Assembly: GCA_014361085.1 (NCBI GenBank)
Contig: JACIWG010000044.1
Location: forward strand, 1-11,571
Reading direction: 5' to 3'
Length of the DNA: 11,571 nucleotides
DNA from: Nitrososphaeria archaeon
GTDB lineage: Archaea > Thermoproteota > Nitrososphaeria > JACIWG01
Shown one piece after another: positions 6,729 through 11,571 of this stretch. A program made the position numbers and the translations under genes. The notes beneath the pieces were generated by a model. It ran no database searches, was not told the origin of the DNA, and was given only the letters and a program-made list of their open reading frames with translations. Numbering within the stretch: position 1 is the first letter of the stretch; each line of letters begins with the position of its first letter.

Positions 6729-6735
6729 TTTATTA
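6729..6735 (+). promoter_or_regulatory. TATA box of lysS
   Basis: TTTATTA lies with its centre 28 nt before ATG 6760, predicting a start site near 6757. This gives an essentially leaderless mRNA and independent transcription despite the short 35-nt gap after cdc48. Confidence 0.45.
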
Positions 6736-6759
6736 CACACTTCCCTTTCACCCTTTTTG

Positions 6760-8337
6760 ATGGAAGTAATAGGTAAAGGAACCTGGATAGACCTAATAGC
6801 CTATAGAGTTGTAGAGAGGGAAAAAAGTTTAGGTCGGCCACTAGAACTAATTCGAGTAGAAAGTGGGCTAGGTGCTTCAGGAATACCTCATATAGGAAGT
6901 TTAGCTGATGCTGCAAGAGCTGCTGCAGTAAAACTTGCATTAGAAAATCTAGGCTACAGATCAGAATTCATAGCATTCTCTGACGACATGGATGGCCTTA
7001 GAAAGGTTCCTCAAGGCCTTCCAGACTGGTTAAACAGTTACCTTGCTTACCCAGTTTCCTCCATACCAGACCCATTCAAATGCCATGAAAGCTACGGTTC
7101 TCACATGAGTTCAATGTTAATCGATGCCATGGAAAAATGTGGTATAGAATTCAAGTTTATGAGTGGAAGGGACGCCTACAGAAAAGGTGTTTACGCGAAC
7201 CAGGCGATAAAGATACTTGAAAACTGGGAAAAAATAGGGCAAGCGATAGAAGAGATAACGGGCCAAACAAAATTTAAAATGCAACTCCCATATTTTCCAA
7301 TATGTGAAAACTGTCACCGAATATATCTTGCAAAAGCCACCGAATATGATAGGGAAAGCCAAAAGGTACTATACAAATGTGAGGGGACAGAGATAAGAAA
7401 AAGGTTCATAAAAGGATGCGGCCACGAAGGTGAAGCAAAGGTTAACGGAGACCAAGGCAAACTCGCTTGGAAGGTGGAGTTCGCTGCAAGGTGGGCGTCA
7501 CTTGACATAAGATATGAGGCATATGGTAAAGATATAGCTGACTCTGTTAAAGTAAACGACTGGGTTGCTGATAACATATTAAACTTTCCACACCCATATC
7601 ATGTAAAATATGAAATGTTCCTAGACAAGGGTGGGAAAAAGATTTCAAAATCAGCTGGAAACGTTTTCACACCACAAACGTGGCTCAAGTATGGTACACC
7701 ACAATCACTACTACTACTATTATACAAGAGAATAGTTGGTACAAGAACCATTTCAGTAGAAGATATACCAAACTACATGGATGAAGTAGACCAACTTGAA
7801 GAGATATACTTTACTAGGAAAGAGGCATTAAGCATGTGGGAGATAAAGTTAAGAGGCTTATACGAATATATCCATTTACTAAAGCCTCCAGAAAAGCCTT
7901 CAAAACACATACCATATTCGCTGCTTGTCCAACTTTGTACAATAGCCCCAGAAGGGAAAGAAGTAGAGTATGTTTCAAATAAGCTAAAACAGTATGGTAT
8001 GATCAAGGAAGCCGATGAACACATTATACAAAGAATAAAGCTTGCACTAAACTGGTCAAAGGACATGCATGAAGTAAAGAGAGAGAAGGTTGAATTAAGT
8101 GATAAAGAAAAACAAATGATAAAAGAGCTGATAAACTCTTTAACCAACGATCCAAAAGAGTCCCAGCAGGCAATATTCCAAATAGCGAAAAAATATGAAG
8201 TAGAACCAAAAGACTTCTTTAAAAAATTATACAAAATCTTACTTGGAACAGAAAGCGGTCCAAGACTTGGACCATACTTGGTAGACATAGGTTTAGAAAA
8301 GGCTCGAACAATACTATCACAGGCAATAGAAAGTTGA
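6760..8337 (+). CDS. lysS: Lysyl-tRNA synthetase, class I
   Basis: This 525-residue enzyme charges tRNA-Lys with lysine in the cytoplasm. It is the class I form typical of many archaea, not the class II LysRS of most bacteria. The Rossmann catalytic half carries the HIGH-type motif PHIG at 43-46 after ESGLGASG, and the KMSKS-type loop KISKS at 294-298 followed by AGNV. A zinc-binding insert is visible as CENC at 182-185 with C207 and CGH at 220-222. The C-terminal half is a helical anticodon-binding region reaching the usual length. I chose ATG 6760 over the TTG one codon earlier, because ATG is the better codon and the TATA spacing supports a leaderless start. It lies on the same strand just after cdc48 but probably has its own promoter. 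Confidence 0.95.
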   Translation: MEVIGKGTWIDLIAYRVVEREKSLGRPLELIRVESGLGASGIPHIGSLADAARAAAVKLALENLGYRSEFIAFSDDMDGLRKVPQGLPDWLNSYLAYPVSSIPDPFKCHESYGSHMSSMLIDAMEKCGIEFKFMSGRDAYRKGVYANQAIKILENWEKIGQAIEEITGQTKFKMQLPYFPICENCHRIYLAKATEYDRESQKVLYKCEGTEIRKRFIKGCGHEGEAKVNGDQGKLAWKVEFAARWASLDIRYEAYGKDIADSVKVNDWVADNILNFPHPYHVKYEMFLDKGGKKISKSAGNVFTPQTWLKYGTPQSLLLLLYKRIVGTRTISVEDIPNYMDEVDQLEEIYFTRKEALSMWEIKLRGLYEYIHLLKPPEKPSKHIPYSLLVQLCTIAPEGKEVEYVSNKLKQYGMIKEADEHIIQRIKLALNWSKDMHEVKREKVELSDKEKQMIKELINSLTNDPKESQQAIFQIAKKYEVEPKDFFKKLYKILLGTESGPRLGPYLVDIGLEKARTILSQAIES

Positions 8338-8401
8338 CAAGAAGATAAACTAAACAATTTTTAAGCAAAAACACTATTTTTCTATAGCGTCAGCCTAATT
8401 T

Positions 8402-8773
8402 ATGATAACAAAAAGTATCTGCATAAGTATGCAAAAAGCGCAAGCGAAAAATATAGCAAAAGTTGCAAAAGAATACAATGAACTATATAGTACCATAAAT
8501 TCAGCAAAAGATTCAATAGACTGTAAAGAAGTAAACAAGCATGTTAATAAAATAACAAAAAAAGGAAAAAGCAACTTCGGAAACAAAATTACTTCACTAG
8601 GAATAGCGTTAATCGCCTTCCCGGATCCAACAATATCAGACATCATTGGAAGCGCACTAGTATTATCAGGGCAATACATTCAAAGAAGATCTCCAATAGG
8701 AATAGAAGACGTATACAAAGAATTCAACAACATAGGCTTAGAACTAAAAAGGCAACAAAATAATTTAAGGTAG
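8402..8773 (+). CDS. Hypothetical protein with one hydrophobic segment, 123 residues
   Basis: I do not recognise this family with confidence. Residues 1-60 are polar and helix-prone with many Lys and two Cys (7 and 41). Residues about 63-90 form a hydrophobic stretch broken by a Pro-Asp-Pro turn (IAFPDPTISDIIG), consistent with a helical hairpin or one membrane-associated segment. Residues 91-123 are again charged. The Gly/Pro/Asp pattern in the hydrophobic part looks conserved-protein-like rather than random. The start is ATG. A T-rich element (TATTTTTCT near 8374-8382) is about 25 nt upstream and could be a weak promoter, with a leaderless start. The antisense frame at 8395-8679 mirrors the same hydrophobic segment and is taken as a shadow. 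Nothing in the neighbourhood points to a function. Confidence 0.6.
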   Translation: MITKSICISMQKAQAKNIAKVAKEYNELYSTINSAKDSIDCKEVNKHVNKITKKGKSNFGNKITSLGIALIAFPDPTISDIIGSALVLSGQYIQRRSPIGIEDVYKEFNNIGLELKRQQNNLR

Positions 8774-8869
8774 ATCAGCCCATCAAGTAGGTGGAAAAGC
8801 TCTAGCATAAATAGTCACATAATTTTATAAGATTTAAAATTTGTCTTAACTCAAAATCATATAAAGAAT

Positions 8870-8878
8870 GGTTTTTTA
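8870..8878 (+). terminator. Possible U-tract terminator
   Basis: TTTTTTATT about 100 nt after the stop of the 123-residue gene matches the oligo-U type of archaeal termination. There is no supporting hairpin, so this is a weak call. Confidence 0.25.
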
Positions 8879-8933
8879 TTAATTTAAAAAAATTTTTAAA
8901 AAGAAGGGGGACATCAATTTTTTATAAACATTT

Positions 8934-8993
8934 CTATAGATTTTTCTGCTCAGCTGGTTGCTGAGTCTGTTCCTTCTTTTTCTTCTTAGCCAA
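8934..8993 (-). CDS. Doubtful 19-codon Lys/Gln-rich peptide frame
   Basis: A TTG-started minus-strand frame encodes a sequence beginning AKKKKKEQTQQPAEQ and ending in Asn-Leu before TAG. A TATA-like TAAATAAA (9023-9030 on the plus strand, TTTATTTA) lies about 33 nt upstream, and an in-frame TTG at 9002 would be an alternative leaderless start. The composition resembles the basic N-terminal tails of small archaeal ribosomal proteins such as S25e, so it could be the stub of a truncated gene. It may equally be chance. I see nothing downstream on the minus strand that continues it. Confidence 0.15.
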   Translation of the reverse strand: MAKKKKKEQTQQPAEQKNL

Positions 8994-9150
8994 GAAGGTC
9001 AAGTTGGAGGGGGAAAGCAACATTTATTTAAGCTTTGCTTTCAAACTTCAGCAAATTCGAAGTATTATAACAAACAGTTTTTATTGCGCGCACGTTACGA
9101 AATCATAAAAAACTCTGCATTGGTTAAATACATGCTAGGATACTTTTAAA

Positions 9151-9222
9151 GGACCTGTCTGAGTGAGCCAAGAACCTAAAAAGGTTGATAGGATTAAACA
9201 ACCATATGTCCCAGACAGGCCC
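9151..9222 (+). ncRNA. Candidate structured RNA (or structured leader of the 44-codon ORF)
   Basis: This is a locally GC-enriched island in very AT-rich DNA. CCTGTCTG (9154-9161) pairs perfectly with CAGACAGG (9212-9219). Beyond one A.C mismatch, GG at 9151-9152 pairs with CC at 9221-9222. Inside, GGTTG (9183-9187) can pair either with AACC (9173-9176) or with CAACC (9199-9203), which are mutually exclusive hairpins. TTAAATA at 9124-9130 predicts transcription starting at about 9151-9152, exactly at the outer stem. I could not match it to SRP RNA, RNase P RNA, C/D or H/ACA guide patterns. The alternative reading is a messenger whose GTG at 9163 lies within the stem-closed loop. Confidence 0.35.
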
Positions 9223-9297
9223 ATAAGCAAGGAGGCCAAAAATAGCATATATAACCTTTATGCAAACAAAGTTAATCCGTTATTACAAGTTAACTAG
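9163..9297 (+). CDS. Possible small protein, 44 residues
   Basis: A GTG-started frame begins SQEPKKVDRIKQPYVPDRP, continues with an Ala/Lys/Asn/Tyr-rich helix-prone half, and ends in PLLQVN before TAG. The composition (Pro-Tyr-Val-Pro-Asp-Arg-Pro, then an amphipathic stretch) looks more protein-like than the surrounding random AT-rich frames. An in-frame TGA directly precedes GTG, so no longer start exists. No good ribosome-binding site is visible; with transcription from about 9151 the leader would be 12 nt. It overlaps the candidate RNA stem, and either reading, or both, could be true. No family is recognised. Confidence 0.3.
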   Translation: MSQEPKKVDRIKQPYVPDRPISKEAKNSIYNLYANKVNPLLQVN

Positions 9298-9620
9298 ATG
9301 ATTAACTAAAAATAGTTAAATTCTATTAGAAAGTTTATTATAAAACTAAATATTTTGCTGCTTGAAATTCTAGACCATATTGAAGTAATTGTAATCTGAT
9401 TTTATAATAGGTTCGAAATTGAAAGAAATACAACTAATTTAAAATAGGTGTCTTTATAATATGATTTTAGCCATTTTTTGATCTCTTATAGTTGATTATA
9501 ATTTTTTGCAAACAAATACTTTTTAATCTTTTCCAGTTATCTTTCATCCTAAATTCTGGGTTTTAAACGGTTAAATGTTTATTGCATGTACAATTTTAGA
9601 TTGAATAGAGTGCATAATAA
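9298..9620. other. Very AT-rich gap without a supported gene
   Basis: There are multiple stops in all frames. The longest thing I see is a 26-codon minus-strand frame starting near 9551 (begins KDNWKRLK), with no promoter or family resemblance. The base composition and lack of features suggest decayed or accessory DNA together with the broken acetyltransferase to the right. Confidence 0.5.
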
Positions 9621-9841
9621 TTTGATCACTATCAAGACAATGTTACAAAATTTGGTATATCAGAAGAATATTTGAAAAGAGCTTTTTAGAGAATATGCCT
9701 CTAAAAGCAATTAAAGCACGAAAATCAACATCCTATATAGTCCTATTAGACAAAGAAATCGTAGGCTTCGCTCAAATAATACAACAAGATGCAAAAACAA
9801 TAATTTTCCCAGAACTTGGTAGGATGAGTGAAAGACCATAA
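9621..9841 (+). pseudogene. Broken GNAT N-acetyltransferase remnant
   Basis: Two fragments in different frames read like the N-terminal half of a GNAT-fold acetyltransferase. The first (9621-9689) gives a sequence with FGISEEYLKRAF, typical of the substrate-side N-terminal helix, and then hits TAG. The second, shifted by two bases, runs as 48 codons from ATG 9695 to TAA 9841 and contains SYIVLLDKEIVGFAQI, the GNAT beta2-beta3 hairpin, then ELGRM, the first residues of beta4. The acetyl-CoA-binding signature (Q/R-x-x-G-x-G/A) that should follow within about 15 residues is absent; the frame departs instead into mobile-element-like sequence. Intact GNATs are about 150-170 residues. I infer a frameshifted and truncated gene. 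It was identified by motif resemblance only. Confidence 0.5.
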
Positions 9842-9842
9842 C

Positions 9843-9882
9843 AAACCGAGAATCTCCCTACTTCAGTCGTGGAGAACGTCAA
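9843..9882 (+). mobile_element. Probable IS200/IS605 (TnpB-type) right-end remnant
   Basis: The segment contains an imperfect hairpin with arms TCTCC (9853-9857) and GGAGA (9871-9875), inner ACT/AGT pairing around TC, and the string CTTCAGTCGTGGAG followed by ACGTCAA. This closely resembles the subterminal hairpin and 3' end of many archaeal IS200/IS605 and stand-alone tnpB elements (where the omega RNA scaffold also ends). One frame through it reads NLPTSVVENVK, and another reads ESPYFSRGE, both reminiscent of TnpB C-terminal tails. No transposase gene or left end is present. It abuts the point where the acetyltransferase remnant stops, so it may mark an insertion that truncated that gene. 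The identification is from memory of such ends. Confidence 0.4.
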
Positions 9883-9948
9883 ATGAAACATATTGACAAT
9901 ATTGTGGAACTGTTGACTATAGCTGGGCTGACGGAAGAGAAAATATAA
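9883..9948 (+). other. Short coding-like frame, possible gene-tail remnant
   Basis: A 21-codon frame (ATG to TAA) begins KHIDNIVELLTIAGLTEEK and looks like a helical protein tail rather than random AT-rich sequence. It overlaps the tRNA promoter and follows the mobile-element-like end. It may be the surviving 3' end of an interrupted gene. No family is recognised. Confidence 0.2.
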
Positions 9949-9950
9949 AA
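9944..9950 (+). promoter_or_regulatory. TATA box of tRNA-Arg
   Basis: TATAAAA, preceded by GAGAAAA (BRE-like purines), lies with its centre 31 nt before the mature tRNA start. This predicts transcription from about 9972 and a 5' leader of about 6 nt. Confidence 0.6.
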
Positions 9951-9977
9951 AAGTAAGCGCACATGTATGAGGCATGC

Positions 9978-10053
9978 GGGCCCGTGGCCCAGAATGGACT
10001 AAGGCATCGGCCTGCGGAGCCGAAGATCGTGGGTTCAAGTCCCACCGGGCCCG
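9978..10053 (+). tRNA. tRNA-Arg (anticodon GCG)
   Basis: A full cloverleaf can be drawn. The acceptor stem is GGGCCCG/CGGGCCC with discriminator G at 10053. The D arm has GCC/GGC around a loop containing GG. The anticodon stem is TCGGC/GCCGA with loop CTGCGGA, giving anticodon GCG, which reads CGC and, with wobble, CGU arginine codons. The variable loop is AGATC, and the T arm is GTGGG/CCCAC with loop TTCAAGT. There is no intron. CCA is not encoded; GTTAAAA follows. The GC-rich stems stand out in AT-rich surroundings. The mobile-element-like remnant and broken gene directly upstream make this a plausible accessory-DNA hotspot. Confidence 0.97.
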
Positions 10054-10097
10054 TTAAAAATAATTTTAAATTAGGATTCACAATGAATAATGTGCCA

Positions 10098-10538
10098 TTA
10101 TTGACAGTTTTCTTCATCACAACAATTTTTACTACATCTTGTATTTAGCGATTGTAATGCAGCAGCAAGTCCTGCCCTTACAATAATTTCAGACGGAATG
10201 GTCTCATACACCTGCTCTCCAATCTCCACAGTTCTACATTCATAGGGTTCACAAACATCACAACAGGGACTTTGGCCAATTTTTCCTCCAAAATATTCCT
10301 CCAAAGGTCTATCATTAATCCAAATCCTATTAGATTCTAAAGGTTCATTTTCAAACTCTCCAACAGAGAGTTCCTCCTTCTCTAAAATAACTTCTATTCT
10401 CAGCAGAGAAAGAGCCTGCCTAAGTGTTGAAACAGCCTTCTCAAGTTCTTCTTCCGTTGACCTGCATCTTGGGCATGTTTCTCCTTTCAATATTAATCTT
10501 CGCCATCTAATTTTTAATGTATTGTCTTTCTCATTCAT
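10098..10538 (-). CDS. DUF2703 family Cys-rich protein, 146 residues
   Basis: The sequence matches the DUF2703 pattern as I know it: WRRL near the start, ETCPRCRST (Cys22, Cys25), a helix EELEKAVSTLRQAL, SNRIWINDRPLEEY, GQSPCCDVC (Cys92, 93, 96), CRTVE (Cys101), YETIP and an Ala-rich last helix. Family function is not established. The four-Cys core, with CxxC plus CCxxC, suggests metal or thiol chemistry in a thioredoxin-like or zinc-ribbon setting. The C-terminus carries four further cysteines (135, 139, 140, 145) in CSKNCCDEENC, which I do not remember as part of the core family. The start is ATG 10538. A TATA-like TTTTTATTAT (10566-10575, minus) is about 32 nt upstream, giving a short leader. 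It ends 44 nt from the tRNA. Confidence 0.8.
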   Translation of the reverse strand: MNEKDNTLKIRWRRLILKGETCPRCRSTEEELEKAVSTLRQALSLLRIEVILEKEELSVGEFENEPLESNRIWINDRPLEEYFGGKIGQSPCCDVCEPYECRTVEIGEQVYETIPSEIIVRAGLAAALQSLNTRCSKNCCDEENCQ

Positions 10539-10565
10539 TTTAGTTCCACTCCACTTTCTTATAGC

Positions 10566-10575
10566 ATAATAAAAA
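10566..10575 (-). promoter_or_regulatory. TATA box of the DUF2703 gene
   Basis: The minus strand reads TTTTTATTAT, with its centre about 32 nt before ATG 10538. CTATAAG at 10558-10564 is an alternative that would make the mRNA leaderless. Confidence 0.4.
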
Positions 10576-10589
10576 CCTTTAGATTACTG

Positions 10590-10604
10590 TCAATTTAAAA
10601 TTGA
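10590..10604. promoter_or_regulatory. Inverted repeat upstream of the DUF2703 gene
   Basis: TCAATTT-A-AAATTGA is a perfect 7-bp inverted repeat around one base, about 15 nt upstream of the TATA box. It could be an activator site or simply AT-rich symmetry. Confidence 0.25.
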
Positions 10605-10722
10605 TGTTGACCTGATTTGAGATATTACCCCTATCATTGTTTCAACTTTTTTGATCAATTCTGTTTAAATAAACTCCTATTTATAATGATAGAAGATTTC
10701 TAATAATTCTTTATATCTTCCT

Positions 10723-11358
10723 TTAATTGTATACCATTATTTCAAGATTATCTTGATGTTCGTTTATGTAGTTGTCACTTGTTATTATAGGTAGTCCATG
10801 CTGTCTGGCAATAGCTATATGGAAGGCGTCAAAATAATGTAGTTTTCTAGGTCCTTCGTGTTTTGCGTAAAGGTTTAGTGCGCATATTTCTGTTTAAAGA
10901 GTTGTTGGGAGCGGATTATGTGGTATGGACGCTATCACCACTAAAACTTGTATTACACTATTAATGTCCAATCCCTTAGAACATAATGCGGAGATAACGT
11001 TATCATAAAGCATTGACGATACAAACGTCTCTATCATCCTATCAGCTATAAGTTTAATAATCTTCTCAGCATGGTCTACAAGTAGACCGCCACCAATATA
11101 GGATAGGAAGACATCAGCGTCAAGAAGAAATCTACCCTTAAGCATCTCTTTTGGGGACAAACTGTTCACCAGCTTCTTCAAGTTCTTCAATGCTCCACGG
11201 AATATGATTAACCCCTTTAATTTTGGAAGGTCCATAAGTGGAATTAGTCTTATAGAATCGCCTTCTAGTACTACAATACATTTTTTAGCCTTAACCTTGG
11301 ACCTTATTTCAGATGGGAGTGTAAGCCTGCCTCTCGTATCTAATTCCACAATATTCAT
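10723..11358 (-). pseudogene. AbrB-PIN fusion (single-chain toxin-antitoxin-like) interrupted by an in-frame TAA
   Basis: The frame of 212 codons is split by a TAA at codon 155 (complement of 10894-10896). Residues 1-45 are an AbrB/SpoVT swapped-hairpin DNA-binding domain (VELDTRGRLTLPSEIR, then the second strand pair ending near DSIRLIP). A linker to about 75 follows, then a PIN ribonuclease domain starting FLLDADVFLSY (Asp80/Asp82), with VSSMLYDNVISAL supplying Asp119 where VapC usually has Glu. After the TAA the same frame continues with HYFDAFHIAIA (Asp177) and LPIITSDNYI (Asp195), the remaining PIN acidic residues, and ends at 10723. In VapBC systems the AbrB or similar antitoxin and the PIN toxin are separate proteins; here they form one chain. 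As read, the first 154 residues keep DNA binding but lack half the catalytic residues. No in-frame restart codon is evident after the stop. Confidence 0.8.
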
Positions 11359-11374
11359 TTAAATATATTATTTC

Positions 11375-11388
11375 TCACATCATTTAAA
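11375..11388 (-). promoter_or_regulatory. Promoter of the AbrB-PIN gene
   Basis: The minus-strand A/T element TTTAAATGATG (TTTAAA at 11383-11388) is about 25-28 nt before ATG 11358, consistent with a leaderless transcript. It adjoins one copy of the TTTGCCCAAA dyad. Confidence 0.4.
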
Positions 11389-11399
11389 TTTTGCCCAAA
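11389..11399. repeat. Copy A of TTTTGCCCAAA dyad element
   Basis: The core TTTG-CC-CAAA is a dyad. This copy abuts the TATA element of the AbrB-PIN gene on its upstream side. An identical 11-mer occurs at 11519-11529, in front of the divergent gene. Confidence 0.55.
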
Positions 11400-11502
11400 A
11401 GTTAACTGATAGAGTGTTAACGTTTACTAACTAATTTCAAGTATTCTGTTCATGGAAAGATAATTTAAAAATTCTCGTAACATTCATTTTAGAAGTTAGA
11501 TG

Positions 11503-11510
11503 TTTATATA
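11503..11510 (+). promoter_or_regulatory. TATA box of the gene starting at 11542
   Basis: TTTATATA lies with its centre about 35 nt before ATG 11542, predicting a start site near 11532. Confidence 0.55.
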
Positions 11511-11518
11511 CTAGTATT

Positions 11519-11529
11519 TTTTGCCCAAA
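11519..11529. repeat. Copy B of TTTTGCCCAAA dyad element
   Basis: Identical to 11389-11399. It lies between the TATA box and the predicted start site of the plus-strand gene, where a bound protein would block transcription. Confidence 0.55.
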
Positions 11530-11541
11530 GTCGAGGAAACA

Positions 11542-11571
11542 ATGTCCAAAAAAGATAGGTTCTTCCTAGAA
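11542..11571 (+). CDS. Start of an unidentified gene (first 10 codons only)
   Basis: ATG is followed by codons for SKKDRFFLE and then the window ends. A GAGG ribosome-binding site ends 5 nt before ATG, and a TATA box is in place upstream, so a real gene start is likely. Too little is visible to name it. It is divergent from the AbrB-PIN gene and shares the repeated dyad element in the intervening spacer. Confidence 0.55.
   Translation, partial: MSKKDRFFLE

Larger units (their letters stand above)
8774..9150. other. AT-rich intergenic stretch without a convincing gene
   Basis: The first part has A and T runs. TTTTTTATT near 8870-8878 could terminate the plus-strand transcript. From 8934 to 9030 the minus strand holds a TATA-like element and a tiny Lys-rich frame (listed separately). 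A short GC-rich spot, GCGCGCACG at 9087-9095, stands out but I can assign nothing to it. TTAAATA at 9124-9130 is a candidate promoter for the element that follows. Confidence 0.5.

Noticed and set aside
6757..6759. TTG as the lysS start
   Set aside because: ATG follows directly at 6760, and the TATA spacing fits the ATG as a leaderless start.
8395..8679. Minus-strand frame with a hydrophobic product
   Set aside because: Mirror of the hydrophobic segment of the plus-strand 123-residue protein; no promoter on that side.
8958..9149. 63-codon plus-strand frame with Leu-rich start
   Set aside because: No ribosome-binding site or usable promoter, crosses a TATA-like element and GC-rich spot, and the composition looks random.
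9151..9240. SRP RNA, RNase P RNA, C/D or H/ACA guide RNA at the GC-enriched island
   Set aside because: I could not find the conserved SRP tetraloop/bulge region, RNase P core motifs, a C/D box pair or a properly placed ACA; left as an unclassified candidate.
8774..9977. CRISPR array or regularly spaced repeats in the AT-rich gap
   Set aside because: No repeated unit with regular spacing is visible, and no cas genes are in the window.
9963..10148. Frame running through the tRNA
   Set aside because: It overlaps the complete tRNA-Arg cloverleaf; an artefact of the RNA gene.

Overview
The window reads as archaeal chromosome. Most genes are preceded by a TATA-box-like A/T element 22 to 38 nt upstream and have very short leaders or none. 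TTG and GTG starts are common. The tRNA gene lacks an encoded CCA. The gene content (class I lysyl-tRNA synthetase, CDC48, small Hsp20, Hjc-like nuclease, RNase J-like beta-CASP protein, AbrB-PIN fusion) is archaeal. The AT-rich, tightly packed DNA, and a class I rather than class II LysRS, would fit a euryarchaeal, thaumarchaeal or related deep lineage better than a typical Sulfolobales-type crenarchaeon. I cannot assign a genus from sequence alone.

Layout. Positions 1-1056 (minus) hold the N-terminal three quarters of a TldD/PmbA-family metalloprotease that runs off the window. It is divergent from an RNase J-like beta-CASP metallo-hydrolase (1137-2660). A 39-residue single-span membrane protein (2702-2821) follows and overlaps, tail to tail, an Hjc-like PD-(D/E)XK nuclease (2818-3111, minus). 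That gene is divergent from an unrecognised 102-residue protein (3184-3492). Next is the most coherent functional block: an ArsR-type winged-helix regulator (3503-3955, minus), divergent from Hsp20 (4028-4531) and CDC48 (4556-6724). A palindrome lies in the shared promoter. This arrangement parallels the Phr heat-shock regulon of Pyrococcus. A class I LysRS (6760-8337) and an unrecognised 123-residue protein (8402-8773) follow on the same strand.

Positions 8774-9977 are an accessory-like, very AT-rich stretch with no full-length gene. It contains a less AT-rich island with a 10-bp closing stem (9151-9222) that overlaps a 44-codon ORF, a broken GNAT acetyltransferase remnant (9621-9841), and what looks like the right end of an IS200/IS605 (TnpB) element (9843-9882). 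These sit immediately before tRNA-Arg(GCG) at 9978-10053. Beyond the tRNA are a Cys-rich DUF2703 protein (10098-10538, minus) and an AbrB-PIN fusion gene (10723-11358, minus) split by one in-frame TAA. A new plus-strand gene starts at 11542. Two copies of a TTTGCCCAAA dyad lie in the divergent promoter region between the last two genes.

The main points for a second look are: the AbrB-PIN single-chain toxin-antitoxin-like gene with its in-frame stop and possible shared operator; the Phr-like regulator/Hsp20/CDC48 unit; two 72-nt divergent spacers each built around one self-complementary TATA box; a 57-bp perfectly identical block in the D1 and D2 Walker A regions of CDC48; and the candidate structured RNA or small ORF at 9151-9297.
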